Assembly (NCBI RefSeq): GCF_018739865.1
Contig: NZ_JADOER010000009.1
Location: 124,001 to 188,000, forward strand
Source: Leptothoe kymatousa TAU-MAC 1615
Lineage (GTDB): Bacteria > Cyanobacteriota > Cyanobacteriia > Phormidesmidales > Phormidesmidaceae
Direction: 5' to 3'
Length of the DNA: 64,000 nt
Numbering within the stretch: the first letter of the stretch is position 1; every line of letters starts with the position of its first letter. Made by a program: the position numbers and the translations under genes. The notes under the pieces are model-generated. The model had not been told where the DNA came from. It saw only the letters and a program-made list of their open reading frames with translations, and made no database searches. Below, in pieces: positions 39,218 to 47,870 of the stretch.

Positions 39218-40228
39218 ATGGCGAAAGTTGCGATTAACGGCTTCGGTAGAATTGGACGCCTGGTGCTAAGGGCTAGCTGGGGCTGGCCAGACCTAGAGTT
39301 TGTCCACATCAACGAAATTAAAGGGGGCAGTGTGGCCGCCGCCCACCTGCTGAAGTTTGATTCGGTCCATGGGCGCTGGCGGCCAGAGGTGGAAGCCACC
39401 ACGGCAGACGAACTATTGATAGACGGCAAGCCCGTTAGCTTTAGCGCATATGCCAGCCCCGGTGACGTGCCGTGGGAAGACTTGGGGGTGGATATGGTGC
39501 TGGAATGTTCTGGCCAGTTTCGGACCCCCGAACTGCTGGATCCCTATTTTCAGCGGGGGGTGAAAAAGGTGATTGTGGCCGCGCCGGTAAAGCAGGGAGC
39601 GCTAAACATCGTTTATGGCATTAACGACCACCTTTATAAGCCCGATGAGCACCATTTGCTCACGGCGGCTTCCTGCACCACCAACTGCCTAGCGCCGGTG
39701 GTCAAAGTAATGCAAGAAGGTCTAGGCATTAGGCACGGGGTGATTACCACCATCCACGACCAAACCAACACCCAAACCATTGTGGATACCCCCCACAAAG
39801 ATCTACGCCGGGCACGGGCCACGGGCATGTCGTTGATTCCCACCACCACGGGCTCGGCAACGGCCATCAGCATGATCTATCCCGAACTCGAAGGTAAGCT
39901 CAACGGGTTGGCGGTGCGGGTGCCGCTGTTGAACGCCTCCCTAACGGACTGTGTCTTTGAGGTGGAGCGCCCCACCACCAAAGCTGAGGTAAACGAGCTA
40001 TTTAAGACAGCGTCTGAGGGTGAGTTATCAGGCATTTTGGGCTACGAAGAGCGACCTTTAGTGTCCATCGACTACAAAGACGACCCCCGGTCTTCCACTA
40101 TTGATGCGCCATCCACCATGGTGAACGATGGCACCCAGGTAAAAGTATTGGCCTGGTATGACAACGAATGGGGCTATTCCTGCCGCATGGCCGAGCTGGC
40201 CCGCAAGGTGGCCCAAGGGGGGAATTAA
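39218..40228 (+). CDS. Glyceraldehyde-3-phosphate dehydrogenase of the ArsJ arsenate pathway
   Basis: 336 residues, type [21 protein letters not shown] (NAD binding), [10 protein letters not shown] with catalytic C153, [20 protein letters not shown], and [16 protein letters not shown]. Because it lies directly before arsJ and after arsR, it is best read as the arsenic-specific GAPDH that uses arsenate in place of phosphate, giving unstable 1-arseno-3-phosphoglycerate for export by ArsJ (known from Pseudomonas). Sequence alone cannot exclude a house-keeping role; other GAPDH genes would be outside the window. Confidence 0.9.
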   Translation: MAKVAINGFGRIGRLVLRASWGWPDLEFVHINEIKGGSVAAAHLLKFDSVHGRWRPEVEATTADELLIDGKPVSFSAYASPGDVPWEDLGVDMVLECSGQFRTPELLDPYFQRGVKKVIVAAPVKQGALNIVYGINDHLYKPDEHHLLTAASCTTNCLAPVVKVMQEGLGIRHGVITTIHDQTNTQTIVDTPHKDLRRARATGMSLIPTTTGSATAISMIYPELEGKLNGLAVRVPLLNASLTDCVFEVERPTTKAEVNELFKTASEGELSGILGYEERPLVSIDYKDDPRSSTIDAPSTMVNDGTQVKVLAWYDNEWGYSCRMAELARKVAQGGN

Positions 40229-40281
40229 GAAGTCGGAATTAGGAATTAGGAAGTTGGAAAAAAGCGACTTCCTAATTCACC
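40228..40281. repeat. Short GGAATTAGG-type repeat between GAPDH and arsJ
   Basis: GGAATTAGGAATTAGGAAGT and CGACTTCCTAATTC form a direct/inverted repeat after the GAPDH stop. The first possible ATG for arsJ lies just 3' of it, which is why the later ATG at 40327 is preferred. Confidence 0.6.
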
Positions 40282-40326
40282 ATGCCTAATTCTTTTCTAA
40301 ACAACGTAACCGGATGTTCTACTGCC

Positions 40327-41574
40327 ATGGATGCTTCTTCCACAATTGACCGAACTGGTATTCGCAACTATGCCATTGTGACCGCCGCCTATTGGGGCTT
40401 CACCATTACCGATGGGGCGCTGCGGATGCTGGTGTTGCTTTATTTTCATACCCTGGGCTATACGCCGCTGGAAGTGGCAATGTTGTTTTTGTTCTATGAA
40501 ATTTTTGGCATTGTTACGAACCTATTTGGCGGCTGGATTGGTTCTCGCTTTGGGGTAAAGCTGACGCTCTACAGCGGCATTGCCCTACAAATTGTAGCGC
40601 TGCTATTGCTGACACCGGTGAATGACGCCTGGCCCCTGGCCTTGGCCGTTCCCTATGTGATGGTGGCCCAGGCCCTTTCTGGAGTGGCAAAAGATCTCAC
40701 CAAGATGAGTTCGAAAAGCGCTATTCGGTTGGTAATTCCGCAGAACGCGCAGTCGTCGCTGTTTAAGTGGGTGGCCATTCTCACTGGGTCTAAGAATGCG
40801 CTGAAGGGGGTGGGGTTCTTTCTGGGTGGACTGCTGCTGGCCACCTTTGGCTATGTTAATGCCCTGGTGATTATGGCGGTGGGGCTGATGGGGGTGCTGG
40901 TGTCGGGGCTGTGGTTGCCCGCCGGCATGGGCAAGGTGAAAGCCAAGGTGAAATTTAGCCAGCTATTTTCTAAAACAAGAGAGATTAATAGTCTCTCGGC
41001 GGCTCGGTTCTTTTTGTTCGGGGCCCGAGATGTTTGGTTTGTGGTAGGCCTGCCGGTTTTTCTCCATAGCGTCTTGAACTGGTCCTTTGAGCAGGTGGGG
41101 GGATTTTTGGCCATTTGGGTGATTGGCTATGGCCTGGTGCAATCGTTGGCACCAACGTTGCTGCGTCGGTTTGGGGCGGGCGGCCCGCCCCAGGCTAGCA
41201 CCATTCGGTTTTGGACCGGGCTGCTGACGGCGATTCCGGCGACTATTGCGATCGCACTCCAGCTCGGTCGTCCCCCAGGGCAAACCATTGTTCTAGGGCT
41301 AATGGTGTTTGGCATTGTCTTTGCCTTTAACTCATCGGTGCATTCTTACCTGGTGTTGGCCTACACCGAAGCTGACAAAGTTGCCCTCAATGTGGGTTTT
41401 TACTACATGGCCAACTCCGGGGGGCGCCTAGCGGGAACGGTGCTGTCTGGGCTGATCTTTCAAACCTACGGTCTGGTAGGATGCCTGTGGGTATCGGCGG
41501 TGTTTGTGCTGCTGGCGGAGCTAATTACGCTCAAGCTGCCTAATCCCAAGGCTTCTAAGGAACTGGTTCACTAA
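40327..41574 (+). CDS. arsJ: ArsJ, MFS exporter of 1-arseno-3-phosphoglycerate
   Basis: About 415 residues, twelve hydrophobic segments, MFS type. The opening RTGIRNYAIVTAAYWGFTIT, then DGALRMLVLLYFHTLGYTPL, is the hallmark of ArsJ, as are KDLTKMSSKSAIRL and the central FLFGARDVWFVVGLPVF. It pumps out the arsenylated glycolytic intermediate made by the adjacent GAPDH, so the pair removes As(V) without reduction. It co-exists here with arsC, giving two routes. An earlier ATG at 40282 lies by a repeat and adds non-conserved residues. A hairpin terminator follows. Confidence 0.93.
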   Translation: MDASSTIDRTGIRNYAIVTAAYWGFTITDGALRMLVLLYFHTLGYTPLEVAMLFLFYEIFGIVTNLFGGWIGSRFGVKLTLYSGIALQIVALLLLTPVNDAWPLALAVPYVMVAQALSGVAKDLTKMSSKSAIRLVIPQNAQSSLFKWVAILTGSKNALKGVGFFLGGLLLATFGYVNALVIMAVGLMGVLVSGLWLPAGMGKVKAKVKFSQLFSKTREINSLSAARFFLFGARDVWFVVGLPVFLHSVLNWSFEQVGGFLAIWVIGYGLVQSLAPTLLRRFGAGGPPQASTIRFWTGLLTAIPATIAIALQLGRPPGQTIVLGLMVFGIVFAFNSSVHSYLVLAYTEADKVALNVGFYYMANSGGRLAGTVLSGLIFQTYGLVGCLWVSAVFVLLAELITLKLPNPKASKELVH

Positions 41575-41602
41575 GTACAAACAGCAAAACCCATAGCTTG
41601 AA

Positions 41603-41646
41603 AAATATATCGCCTGCTAATTTTTATAATTTAGCGGGCGATATTT
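41603..41646. terminator. Hairpin terminator after arsJ
   Basis: ATATCGCCTGCTAA and TTAGCGGGCGATAT pair (one G-T) around a short AT-rich loop, with A- and T-rich flanks. Confidence 0.75.
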
Positions 41647-41735
41647 AAATTTTTCACAAATTGGTAACAAATTGGCGAACCCTATCGTCTAACTTTATGT
41701 CTGTTCCCACGTTCGTTCGTTAATTTAAAGCTCTT

Positions 41736-41987
41736 ATGAAATTCTGCTATAAATTCACTCAATATTTTCTATTTTCCATATTTTTAACTGTTGTGGCGTC
41801 TCCACCGGCTATGGCCTATGTGGGTCCGGGGGCAGGGTTAGTCTCCATTGCGGCGTTCATTGCCTTTGCGGTGGCAATTGTTGCCGCCCTATTCGGTTTT
41901 CTATGGTTCCCGATCAAACGACTGCTCAGTAAACAGAACACTGTTGCCAGCACCGAAGAGCCCCTATGCGAAACTGAGGAAGGCTAA
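41736..41987 (+). CDS. Small two-helix membrane protein (AYVGPGAGL motif)
   Basis: 83 residues: signal peptide (FLFSIFLTVVASPPAMA), then AYVGPGAGLVSIAAFIAF, a hydrophobic helix (VAIVAALFGFLWFPI) and a short charged tail. The YVGPGAG opening after the signal peptide and the closing W(F/Y)PIKR are a pattern I associate with mini-proteins beside sulfotransferase/ASST genes; no function is established. The stop is 2 bp before the GTG of the next gene, so the two are likely coupled. It may anchor or assemble the sulfotransferase at the membrane. Confidence 0.7.
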   Translation: MKFCYKFTQYFLFSIFLTVVASPPAMAYVGPGAGLVSIAAFIAFAVAIVAALFGFLWFPIKRLLSKQNTVASTEEPLCETEEG

Positions 41988-41989
41988 CC

Positions 41990-43447
41990 GTGGTAGAGTG
42001 GACACTTTCTATTCTGCTGATTGTTATATTTGCTTTTCTTTTAAAGAGTTTTCAGCTAGATAAGACGGGGGGAATGGTTATTGAAACCGCCTTAAATTCC
42101 CTCGAAGTTCTATCATCGCCCCAATTGAGTGATAGACAAAAAGAAGTTGGTCTACAAAAGAATTCCCTCAAGCTATTTGGACTGTTTTTCAAGCTAGTCT
42201 TTGGCGCTATCGTTGCGTTAGCTTTGCCGTTAGGATGTTTGTGGATAGCTGACAAGTCTCGGTTGATAGCATTAGATACTGTTTTAGCCCTCACCGTATC
42301 GCCTCACTTTTTGGTTGTTAGCACCCTGATGTTTGGCGGCTGGTGGTTTTTCAACCAACGGCGCCAGCCCCCAGAGACTGACAGCAGTTATTCTCCATTG
42401 GATCAGGCCCTGCATAGAATGTCTTTCAAAACCTACGCCACGCAAGTGTCCGTAGCCAGGTTAGAAGACAAACTATTTGCTAAAACATTAGCGCCCCTGC
42501 GACCAAAACCTGTTTTTATTACCGCCTTGCCTAGGGCAGGCACCACATTGCTGCTTGAATGCCTGGCCGATAATCGGGAGTTTGCCGCCCACTGTTATCG
42601 GGACATGCCGTTTGTGTTAATTCCCTGCCTGTGGAACAGATATTCTAGAATGTTCCAGCAGAGAGTTGAGGCCCAGGAACGTGCCCACGGCGACGGCATG
42701 CACATTAGCCCAGATAGCCCTGAAGCATTGGAAGAAGTGATTTGGACAGCCTTCTGGGGCAAACACTATCAAGCCGATCGCATCATTCCTTGGGATATTG
42801 AACAAAATAAACAGTTTAATGACTTCTTCCGCTCCCATATGCGTAAGATTATTTTTTTACGTCGCCATAAACTTGCTAATACGGCACGTTACATATCCAA
42901 AAACAATGCCAATATCGCCCGTATACATACCCTGAGACATCTCTTTCCAGATGCAATTATCTTAATTCCCTTTCGTAATCCCATCCACCATGCGGCGTCT
43001 ATGCTGCAACAGCATAGAAATTTTCTGAATATCCATAAAACAGACGCCTTCGCCTCAGAATATATGAAAGCCATAGGGCACTATGACTTTGGTGAAAATC
43101 TATGCCCCATAGACTTTGATGGATGGCTCGATCAGCGGATATCCACAGATACTGAATCCATAACTTTTTGGTTGGAATACTGGGTCGCGAGCTATGGGCA
43201 CCTACTTAGGGAAAACTCTAAGGTAGCCCATTTCTTTAATTATGATGCGCTGTGCCAGGACCCCGAGCATGGTCTCCTGGCTTTGGGCAAAATTGTAGAC
43301 AGTAATGCCCCTGACACATTAGCCCAAAAGGTAAGTGTTATCGGTAGTCCAAGACCTAAAAAGTTAGACACCTCTTTGATTCCTGAGGCCCTTCTGCAGA
43401 AGGCAAATACAATTTATCAATCCTTACAGGACGTTGCATACAATTAG
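41990..43447 (+). CDS. Membrane-anchored sulfotransferase family protein
   Basis: 485 residues starting with GTG at 41990. Two hydrophobic segments at the N-terminus (LSILLIVIFAFLLKSF; LFFKLVFGAIVALALPLGCL) precede a PAPS-dependent sulfotransferase domain. The 5'-phosphosulfate-binding P-loop-like motif is FITALPRAGTTLLLECL; the 3'-phosphate region is LIPFRNPIHHAASML. It would transfer sulfate from PAPS to a lipid- or polysaccharide-linked hydroxyl on the cytoplasmic face. It lies between the mini membrane protein and an arylsulfotransferase. Its acceptor is unknown. Confidence 0.82.
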   Translation: MVEWTLSILLIVIFAFLLKSFQLDKTGGMVIETALNSLEVLSSPQLSDRQKEVGLQKNSLKLFGLFFKLVFGAIVALALPLGCLWIADKSRLIALDTVLALTVSPHFLVVSTLMFGGWWFFNQRRQPPETDSSYSPLDQALHRMSFKTYATQVSVARLEDKLFAKTLAPLRPKPVFITALPRAGTTLLLECLADNREFAAHCYRDMPFVLIPCLWNRYSRMFQQRVEAQERAHGDGMHISPDSPEALEEVIWTAFWGKHYQADRIIPWDIEQNKQFNDFFRSHMRKIIFLRRHKLANTARYISKNNANIARIHTLRHLFPDAIILIPFRNPIHHAASMLQQHRNFLNIHKTDAFASEYMKAIGHYDFGENLCPIDFDGWLDQRISTDTESITFWLEYWVASYGHLLRENSKVAHFFNYDALCQDPEHGLLALGKIVDSNAPDTLAQKVSVIGSPRPKKLDTSLIPEALLQKANTIYQSLQDVAYN

Positions 43448-43476
43448 CTGGGCTTTGGGCCAGACGATAGTCCTAC

Positions 43477-43596
43477 CTAGTGGTCTTTCAAGACTAAGAT
43501 TTAGGATTGGGGCCATTAAAGAGTGCAGCGTTACCCTTGCCCCTTGACTCTTTATCTTTAAACAATCCGAACTTTTAACGTTGATGCTGCACTAGC
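43477..43596 (+). repeat. MITE-like intergenic repeat, family 2, copy B
   Basis: Plus-strand copy of the 37954 element: starts CTAGTGGTCTTTC, has TAAGATTTAGGAT and a GACTCTTTA hairpin half, ends GATGCTGCACTAG. Opposite orientation to copy A. It lies between the sulfotransferase and the ASST gene. Confidence 0.75.
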
Positions 43597-43628
43597 AGTT
43601 TGCTGGAAAAATTATAAGGAATGAACTA

Positions 43629-44951
43629 ATGACAGTAAACAGTAAAATTGATTTTCATAAATTAAGCTTAGGCAGTTTTATTACATCCTGTACGTTTATT
43701 GTCTTTTTAGCCGGTTATATCATTCGTGATGAAGAGGTTTTTCCTTATAAATATTTTGTGACCGCCAAGGAAGGTTTTGGGCACGTTTCCAAACAATTTT
43801 CAGGTGAATTACCCCCTCACTATCACTATTTAGACCAATCGTTCCCAGAGGTTACGGCGCCTAACCCTTACCCAGGATTGAATTTAGTCACAAAGCTAGC
43901 CACTGATGATCTGATTGTTGCAGACATCATGGATGCCCAAGGCAATACCCTGCACAGGTGGGAGCTGGATTGGTTTGATATTTGGCCCGATGCCGATCAC
44001 CTGCACCCGGAAAGAGCACCCAAGCAGAGACCGGGGACCACTATCCATGGCGCCGTGGTGATGGATAACGGCGACCTGGTTTTCAACTATGAATATATGG
44101 GTCTTGTGCGTGTAGACCTGGATGGCAAGGTCGTTTGGCGTTTACCCTATGAAACCCACCATTCTGTGCATTTGCATGATGATGGCAATCTATGGGTCAG
44201 TGGGATGAAATTCCAAACAGAAAAGAATGAATTTATCCCCCACATAATCCCACCTTTTTGGGAAGACACGATTTTAAAGGTGTCGCCGGAGGGAGAGATT
44301 TTAAAGGAATGGAATGTTCCTGAGCTGCTTAGAAAAAATGGGTACGCAGGACTTTTACATTTAAGGTCGATCCCCAGCTATGAGACAGAGGTTTACAATT
44401 TGGACCCCACCCATTTGAATGATGTGGAAACATTCCCCTCTGATATGAAAGCAGGTGTCTTTAATCCGGGGGATGTGCTGATTTCTCTGCGCAATATCAA
44501 CGCGGTGATGGTTTTTAATGAAGACACTGATGAAATTAAGTCTATGATCATCGGTGAATTTATCAATCAGCACGATCCAGACTTTATCGATGGCAATACT
44601 ATTTCGGTATTTGATAACAACCAAGGGGATGATCTAAACGCAGAAAATTTCAAAAGTCGGATTTTGAAATTTTCCTTCAAAGACAATATTGCCAATACTA
44701 AAGAGGTTTTCTTTGAGGGCAGTGGGAAGAACCCCTTCTATACACAAATCCAGGGCAAAAACCAATGGTTGCCCAATGGTAATTTATTGATTACTGACTC
44801 CCTATCCGGGCGAGGCTTTGAGCTTAATCCGCAGGGTGAAATGGTTTGGCAGTATTTTAATTATCTGGATGACGAGAAGAAACTGGTTGGCAGGGTGACT
44901 GAGGTACAGCGGCTTTCTGAAAAATATGAAAAGATCTTTAGCAAAGACTGA
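43629..44951 (+). CDS. Arylsulfotransferase (ASST-type) protein
   Basis: 440 residues. An N-terminal hydrophobic helix (ITSCTFIVFLAGYII) acts as membrane anchor or uncleaved signal; the rest is a six-bladed beta-propeller with blade motifs (HGAVVMDNGDLVFNYEYMGL, VRVDLDGKVVWRLPYETHH). Candidate catalytic histidines are in ETHHSVHLHDD, LDPTHLNDVE and FINQHDPDF. ASST enzymes move sulfate between phenolic compounds without PAPS, via a sulfohistidine. Third gene of the 41736 cluster, but separated by a repeat, so it may be a separate transcript. Confidence 0.82.
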   Translation: MTVNSKIDFHKLSLGSFITSCTFIVFLAGYIIRDEEVFPYKYFVTAKEGFGHVSKQFSGELPPHYHYLDQSFPEVTAPNPYPGLNLVTKLATDDLIVADIMDAQGNTLHRWELDWFDIWPDADHLHPERAPKQRPGTTIHGAVVMDNGDLVFNYEYMGLVRVDLDGKVVWRLPYETHHSVHLHDDGNLWVSGMKFQTEKNEFIPHIIPPFWEDTILKVSPEGEILKEWNVPELLRKNGYAGLLHLRSIPSYETEVYNLDPTHLNDVETFPSDMKAGVFNPGDVLISLRNINAVMVFNEDTDEIKSMIIGEFINQHDPDFIDGNTISVFDNNQGDDLNAENFKSRILKFSFKDNIANTKEVFFEGSGKNPFYTQIQGKNQWLPNGNLLITDSLSGRGFELNPQGEMVWQYFNYLDDEKKLVGRVTEVQRLSEKYEKIFSKD

Positions 44952-45488
44952 AACTAAGCATCAGGAAAACCCATCCTCGGTCGCTAGGTAGCCACAATGG
45001 TTGAACCATCGGCTAGTTGCCCCTCTCCCCTAATCCGTTTCACCTGGGCATGACGGCGGGCCGCTCGTTGACACAGCCTGGGGAGGGATTGTTTGGCTGG
45101 ACGCCTGCTGATGTAAACAGCCCGGATGGCAGTCGGCAGTGCACAGTCGGGAGTTAGGTAAAGAAAATCGGCCACGATGCCGGGTGCGGTTTTTTCTTTT
45201 TGATCGTCGATTTTGGCGGCTTCGGCTGGGTATTGAGCGACTCATTTCCAGGATTCTTCAAAGGACAACAGTTTTTTTGTGGCTAGGAGAAAAGGAGCAT
45301 GGACGCCCCATGGGTACGGGACGGGTCCGCGAGGAAATCATTGCAGGCAATGCTGCGATCGCACCCCGCCCTCAACTTATGGCAACGCTGCACCAGGTCC
45401 TCCATTTGAGTTCAGCCTTGCTCAAGGTTCCCAAATGTGGTTTTAAGCTATAACAAGCTACAGGGTTTCCATAGGGCAGTTGTAACTA
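44952..45488. other. Intergenic, 537 bp, no confident gene
   Basis: Both strands have short open frames, for example a minus frame ending RGEGQLADGSTIVAT at 44984 that is closed upstream near 45245. None has a family signature or start signal. It may hold a decayed gene. Confidence 0.4.
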
Positions 45489-45585
45489 AGGATCTGTTAA
45501 GAAACTACTTCACGGTTTAGTCCCGAAAGGCTGGTTCAGTCACAATTCAAATGGAAAAGACCATGATTTTATTTTTTAACAAGCC
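45489..45585 (+). repeat. MITE-like intergenic repeat, family 1, copy 1
   Basis: About 97 bp, begins GGATCTGTTAAGAAAC and ends TTTTTTAACAAGCC, with partly complementary ends and an inner GGCT-loop-AG(C/T)C hairpin. It abuts the stop codon of the minus-strand gene 45586-45795, and CTAA flanks it on both sides, a possible target duplication. Copies at 47611-47707 and (reversed) 57071-57166. Confidence 0.75.
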
Positions 45586-45795
45586 CTAATCTAAGTCTGT
45601 TGCTAGTTCGTACTCTTTGAGTAAAGTATCAAAATAGGCGCGATCGCTAGGACAGGCTTCTGGGTCAGCCGCAAACTCTTTACAACACTGGGGATTACAA
45701 AATCCAACGGTATTACCCCGATAGGTGGTCAGGGAATCTTCGCGCACATCTTTGCCAGAACGGGGACAAAATTTGTTAATAGGTTTGCTGTTCAT
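45586..45795 (-). CDS. Small Cys-rich metal-binding-like protein (YHS-like)
   Basis: 69 residues: NKFCPRSGKDVREDSLTTYR, then GNTVGFCNPQCCKEFAADPE and a charged end. C, C-x2-CC spacing and the FCNP-CC motif look like a YHS/TRASH-type zinc or copper knuckle. I have met very similar small proteins in cyanobacteria and proteobacteria; their role is not established. The stop codon is adjacent to a MITE-like repeat. Confidence 0.7.
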   Translation of the reverse strand: MNSKPINKFCPRSGKDVREDSLTTYRGNTVGFCNPQCCKEFAADPEACPSDRAYFDTLLKEYELATDLD

Positions 45796-45918
45796 GGACC
45801 GGCATCCTAAAATTTACACACGGAAACCCATCCTACTCAATCTGAAACGGTGGGTAAATCCACGTTGCAGATTTCACATTCCACAAATTCACAACCCGAC
45901 TTATCAGAAGAGAGCAAT

Positions 45919-46187
45919 AGCTGGTCCATAGATTTCCTCACGTCAGTGGCGGCCCTTGGCTTTGGAGATATATTCCCCCCAAGGCATTCTTCCAAGCGCT
46001 CCAGTTTGTCCAGACCAATGGCTGGGTAGCCTTTAATATTAAAGAGACGTTCCTCGACAATTCAAATATCTCTAGATTCTCCCGATTCATCCGAGAGCTA
46101 ATCTTTTCTGAATACTTGGACATTCATCATCTAGAACGCCATCGCCATCGCCTATCGATGGAGGCCCCCTATACTACTTTGCATTAG
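45919..46187 (+). pseudogene. Frameshifted relic of a SAM-dependent methyltransferase
   Basis: One frame reads SIDFLTSVAALGFGDI up to about 45971; the next frame continues PPKAFFQALQFVQTNGWVAF, NIKETFLD, FSRFIRELIFSEYLDI and RHRHRLSMEAPY to TAG at 46185-46187. Joined, this is the C-terminal half of a class I methyltransferase (pattern VAALGFGDIPP...GW.AFNIK...). A duplicated AT (GAT-AT-ATT) explains the shift. No SAM-binding N-terminal half is present, so the gene is dead. Confidence 0.7.
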
Positions 46188-46362
46188 TGGGGCAAAAAAC
46201 CGCTGAGACTCCCCACGTTTTTTTGCACAGACTCAAGCCATAGGGCAAAAAAGAGAACAACGTAGGCTTTACGGCAAACCGCCATGGGCGATACGGGCCT
46301 TGCATGGGCTCCCCCTACTACCCATAGGTATTTTCCAGGTGCAAACGTCTAACGTCGATATA

Positions 46363-46689
46363 TCAGTAGCAGTAGCCCTTCACCGCATCCATCAGAATTG
46401 CACCACAGAAATCCGCATCCTTAGTGGTCACATCATACATGCGGGCATGGCGTAAATTGGCCCCCTGCAAATTGGCATTGTTGAGATTTACAGACTCTAA
46501 CTCTGCCCATCGAAGATCCGCATTGCTCAAATCGGCCCCAGACAAATCCGCGTTCCGAATGCGTACCGCCCTCAGGCGACAGCCGGGACAATGCTTAGTC
46601 ACCCGCAAAGCCATGACCCTCAGGGGCGTTTCTGCCTGAAGTAGCATCAGTATAATGGCGGCAGTCAAAAACACTCGGATTAGCTTCAT
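46363..46689 (-). CDS. Secreted pentapeptide-repeat protein
   Basis: 108 residues: a signal peptide (MKLIRVFLTAAIILMLLQ), a Cys-containing linker (KHCPGCRLRAVRI) and pentapeptide repeats of A(D/N)LXX type (RNADLSGADLSNADLRWAEL, VNLNNANLQGANLRHARMY). It ends with DADFCGAIL and VKGYCY. The fold is a right-handed quadrilateral helix of about ten coils; such proteins are frequent in cyanobacteria and their roles are mostly unknown. Confidence 0.8.
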   Translation of the reverse strand: MKLIRVFLTAAIILMLLQAETPLRVMALRVTKHCPGCRLRAVRIRNADLSGADLSNADLRWAELESVNLNNANLQGANLRHARMYDVTTKDADFCGAILMDAVKGYCY

Positions 46690-46720
46690 GGCTTTTCCCT
46701 CTTAAGCCTGGGACAATAGT

Positions 46721-47089
46721 ATGAAATACGAGTCGATTAATTTTAACAAAAAGTTCTCTCTATTTAGCGACCAATGGACGCCGAAGGTCGTTGCTGAAAT
46801 GAACGACTACCAATTGAAGTTGGTAAAAGTTGAAGGTGATTTTATCTGGCACGAACATCAAGATACGGACGAGACATTCATTGTACTTGATGGCATCTTA
46901 CGCATCGATTTTAGGGATGGCAGCGTCACCCTGAAAACTGGTGAAATGTTTGTGATCCCCAAGGGCGTAGAACATAAACCCTATGCTGAGGGTGAGGTCA
47001 AGATGCTACTGATTGAGCCTCGGGGGGTGGCAAATACCGGAGATGGCACGGCTAGCGATCGCACCGCCACCCATGACGCTTGGATATAG
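46721..47089 (+). CDS. Cupin domain protein
   Basis: 122 residues, single cupin_2 barrel: motif 1 FIWHEHQDTDETFIVLDGIL (His-x-His ... Glu) and motif 2 VIPKGVEHKPYAEGE with His, giving the usual 3-His/1-Glu metal site. The function cannot be told; similar proteins are dioxygenase- or sugar-isomerase-like stress proteins. The protein ends shortly before a short tandem repeat array. Confidence 0.85.
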   Translation: MKYESINFNKKFSLFSDQWTPKVVAEMNDYQLKLVKVEGDFIWHEHQDTDETFIVLDGILRIDFRDGSVTLKTGEMFVIPKGVEHKPYAEGEVKMLLIEPRGVANTGDGTASDRTATHDAWI

Positions 47090-47163
47090 CCGGCGCACCA
47101 AACGGGGCCATATACCCGTCCCCAAACTAAAATCGCAGGTTGATACGGCCTCCAACGGGCAAC

Positions 47164-47273
47164 GTGCGCCATCAAAGCTGGCAATGTGCGCCATCAAAGC
47201 TGGCAATGTGCGCCATCAAAGCTGGCAATGTGCGCCATCAAAGCTGGCAATGTGCGCCATCAAAGCTGGCAAT
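47164..47273. repeat. Five perfect 22-bp tandem repeats
   Basis: Unit GTGCGCCATCAAAGCTGGCA plus AT occurs five times head to tail, followed by a degenerate half unit (AGCGCCATAAAAGCC). There is no spacer diversity, so this is a minisatellite, not a CRISPR array. Confidence 0.95.
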
Positions 47274-47610
47274 AGCGCCATAAAAGCCACCATCAAAGAG
47301 CATGTCCCATGCAAACAACACCTTAAAGGTTTTACCAGGCTCTCTTCCCCATTAATTCCAAAAGAAGAAAGGTTACATCAACATTTTCCAGTAGCACGTT
47401 TTGGAGAATATAAATATCTCCCAAAACACGCCTAGCCTCAACGTCCCGAAGTTAGTCAGGGGTTACAGCGATAGACCAACGCACAGGGGAGCAAATGTTC
47501 TATCGCGCCTTAACATAGACACAAAAATTAAGCTATCTAGACATCAACATTGTAGAATCCAACGTTCTTCGATAAGGTAACAAAGTTGAACTATCTTCCT
47601 GATGTCGCCA
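47274..47610. other. Intergenic between 22-bp repeat and MITE-like copy
   Basis: 337 bp, AT-rich with many stops; no gene seen. Confidence 0.4.
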
Positions 47611-47707
47611 GGAGCTGTTAAGAAACGAATTCACGGCTTAATCCGAAAAGGCTTGTTAAGCCATGCTTTTAAGGAAAAAGACCATGATTTTAATTTTTAA
47701 CAAACCC
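47611..47707 (+). repeat. MITE-like intergenic repeat, family 1, copy 2
   Basis: GGAGCTGTTAAGAAACGAAT to TTTTTAACAAACCC, with the best internal hairpin of the family (GGCTT-gtt-AAGCC). Same orientation as copy 1. Confidence 0.75.
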
Positions 47708-47870
47708 GCACTGTAAATTTTAAATAAGAAAAGGAGATTGTCGATATATCCCCAAATGCATTGACGGATGGAGATTTTAGCAAGTTTACCGATCTAATCA
47801 TCCCGCATAGTGCAACGATTACATTGTTCTGGCCCAGCCTTTCCAGAGTAAACAAATTAGCTGTTAGATA

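Noticed and set aside
45139..45453. Plus-strand frame in the 44952-45488 gap
   Set aside because: Arg-rich, no family features, interrupted context; indistinguishable from chance.
47013..47435. Open frame running through the 22-bp repeats
   Set aside because: It is made of repeat translation plus the out-of-frame end of the cupin gene; 22 is not a multiple of 3, so no stable protein repeat.
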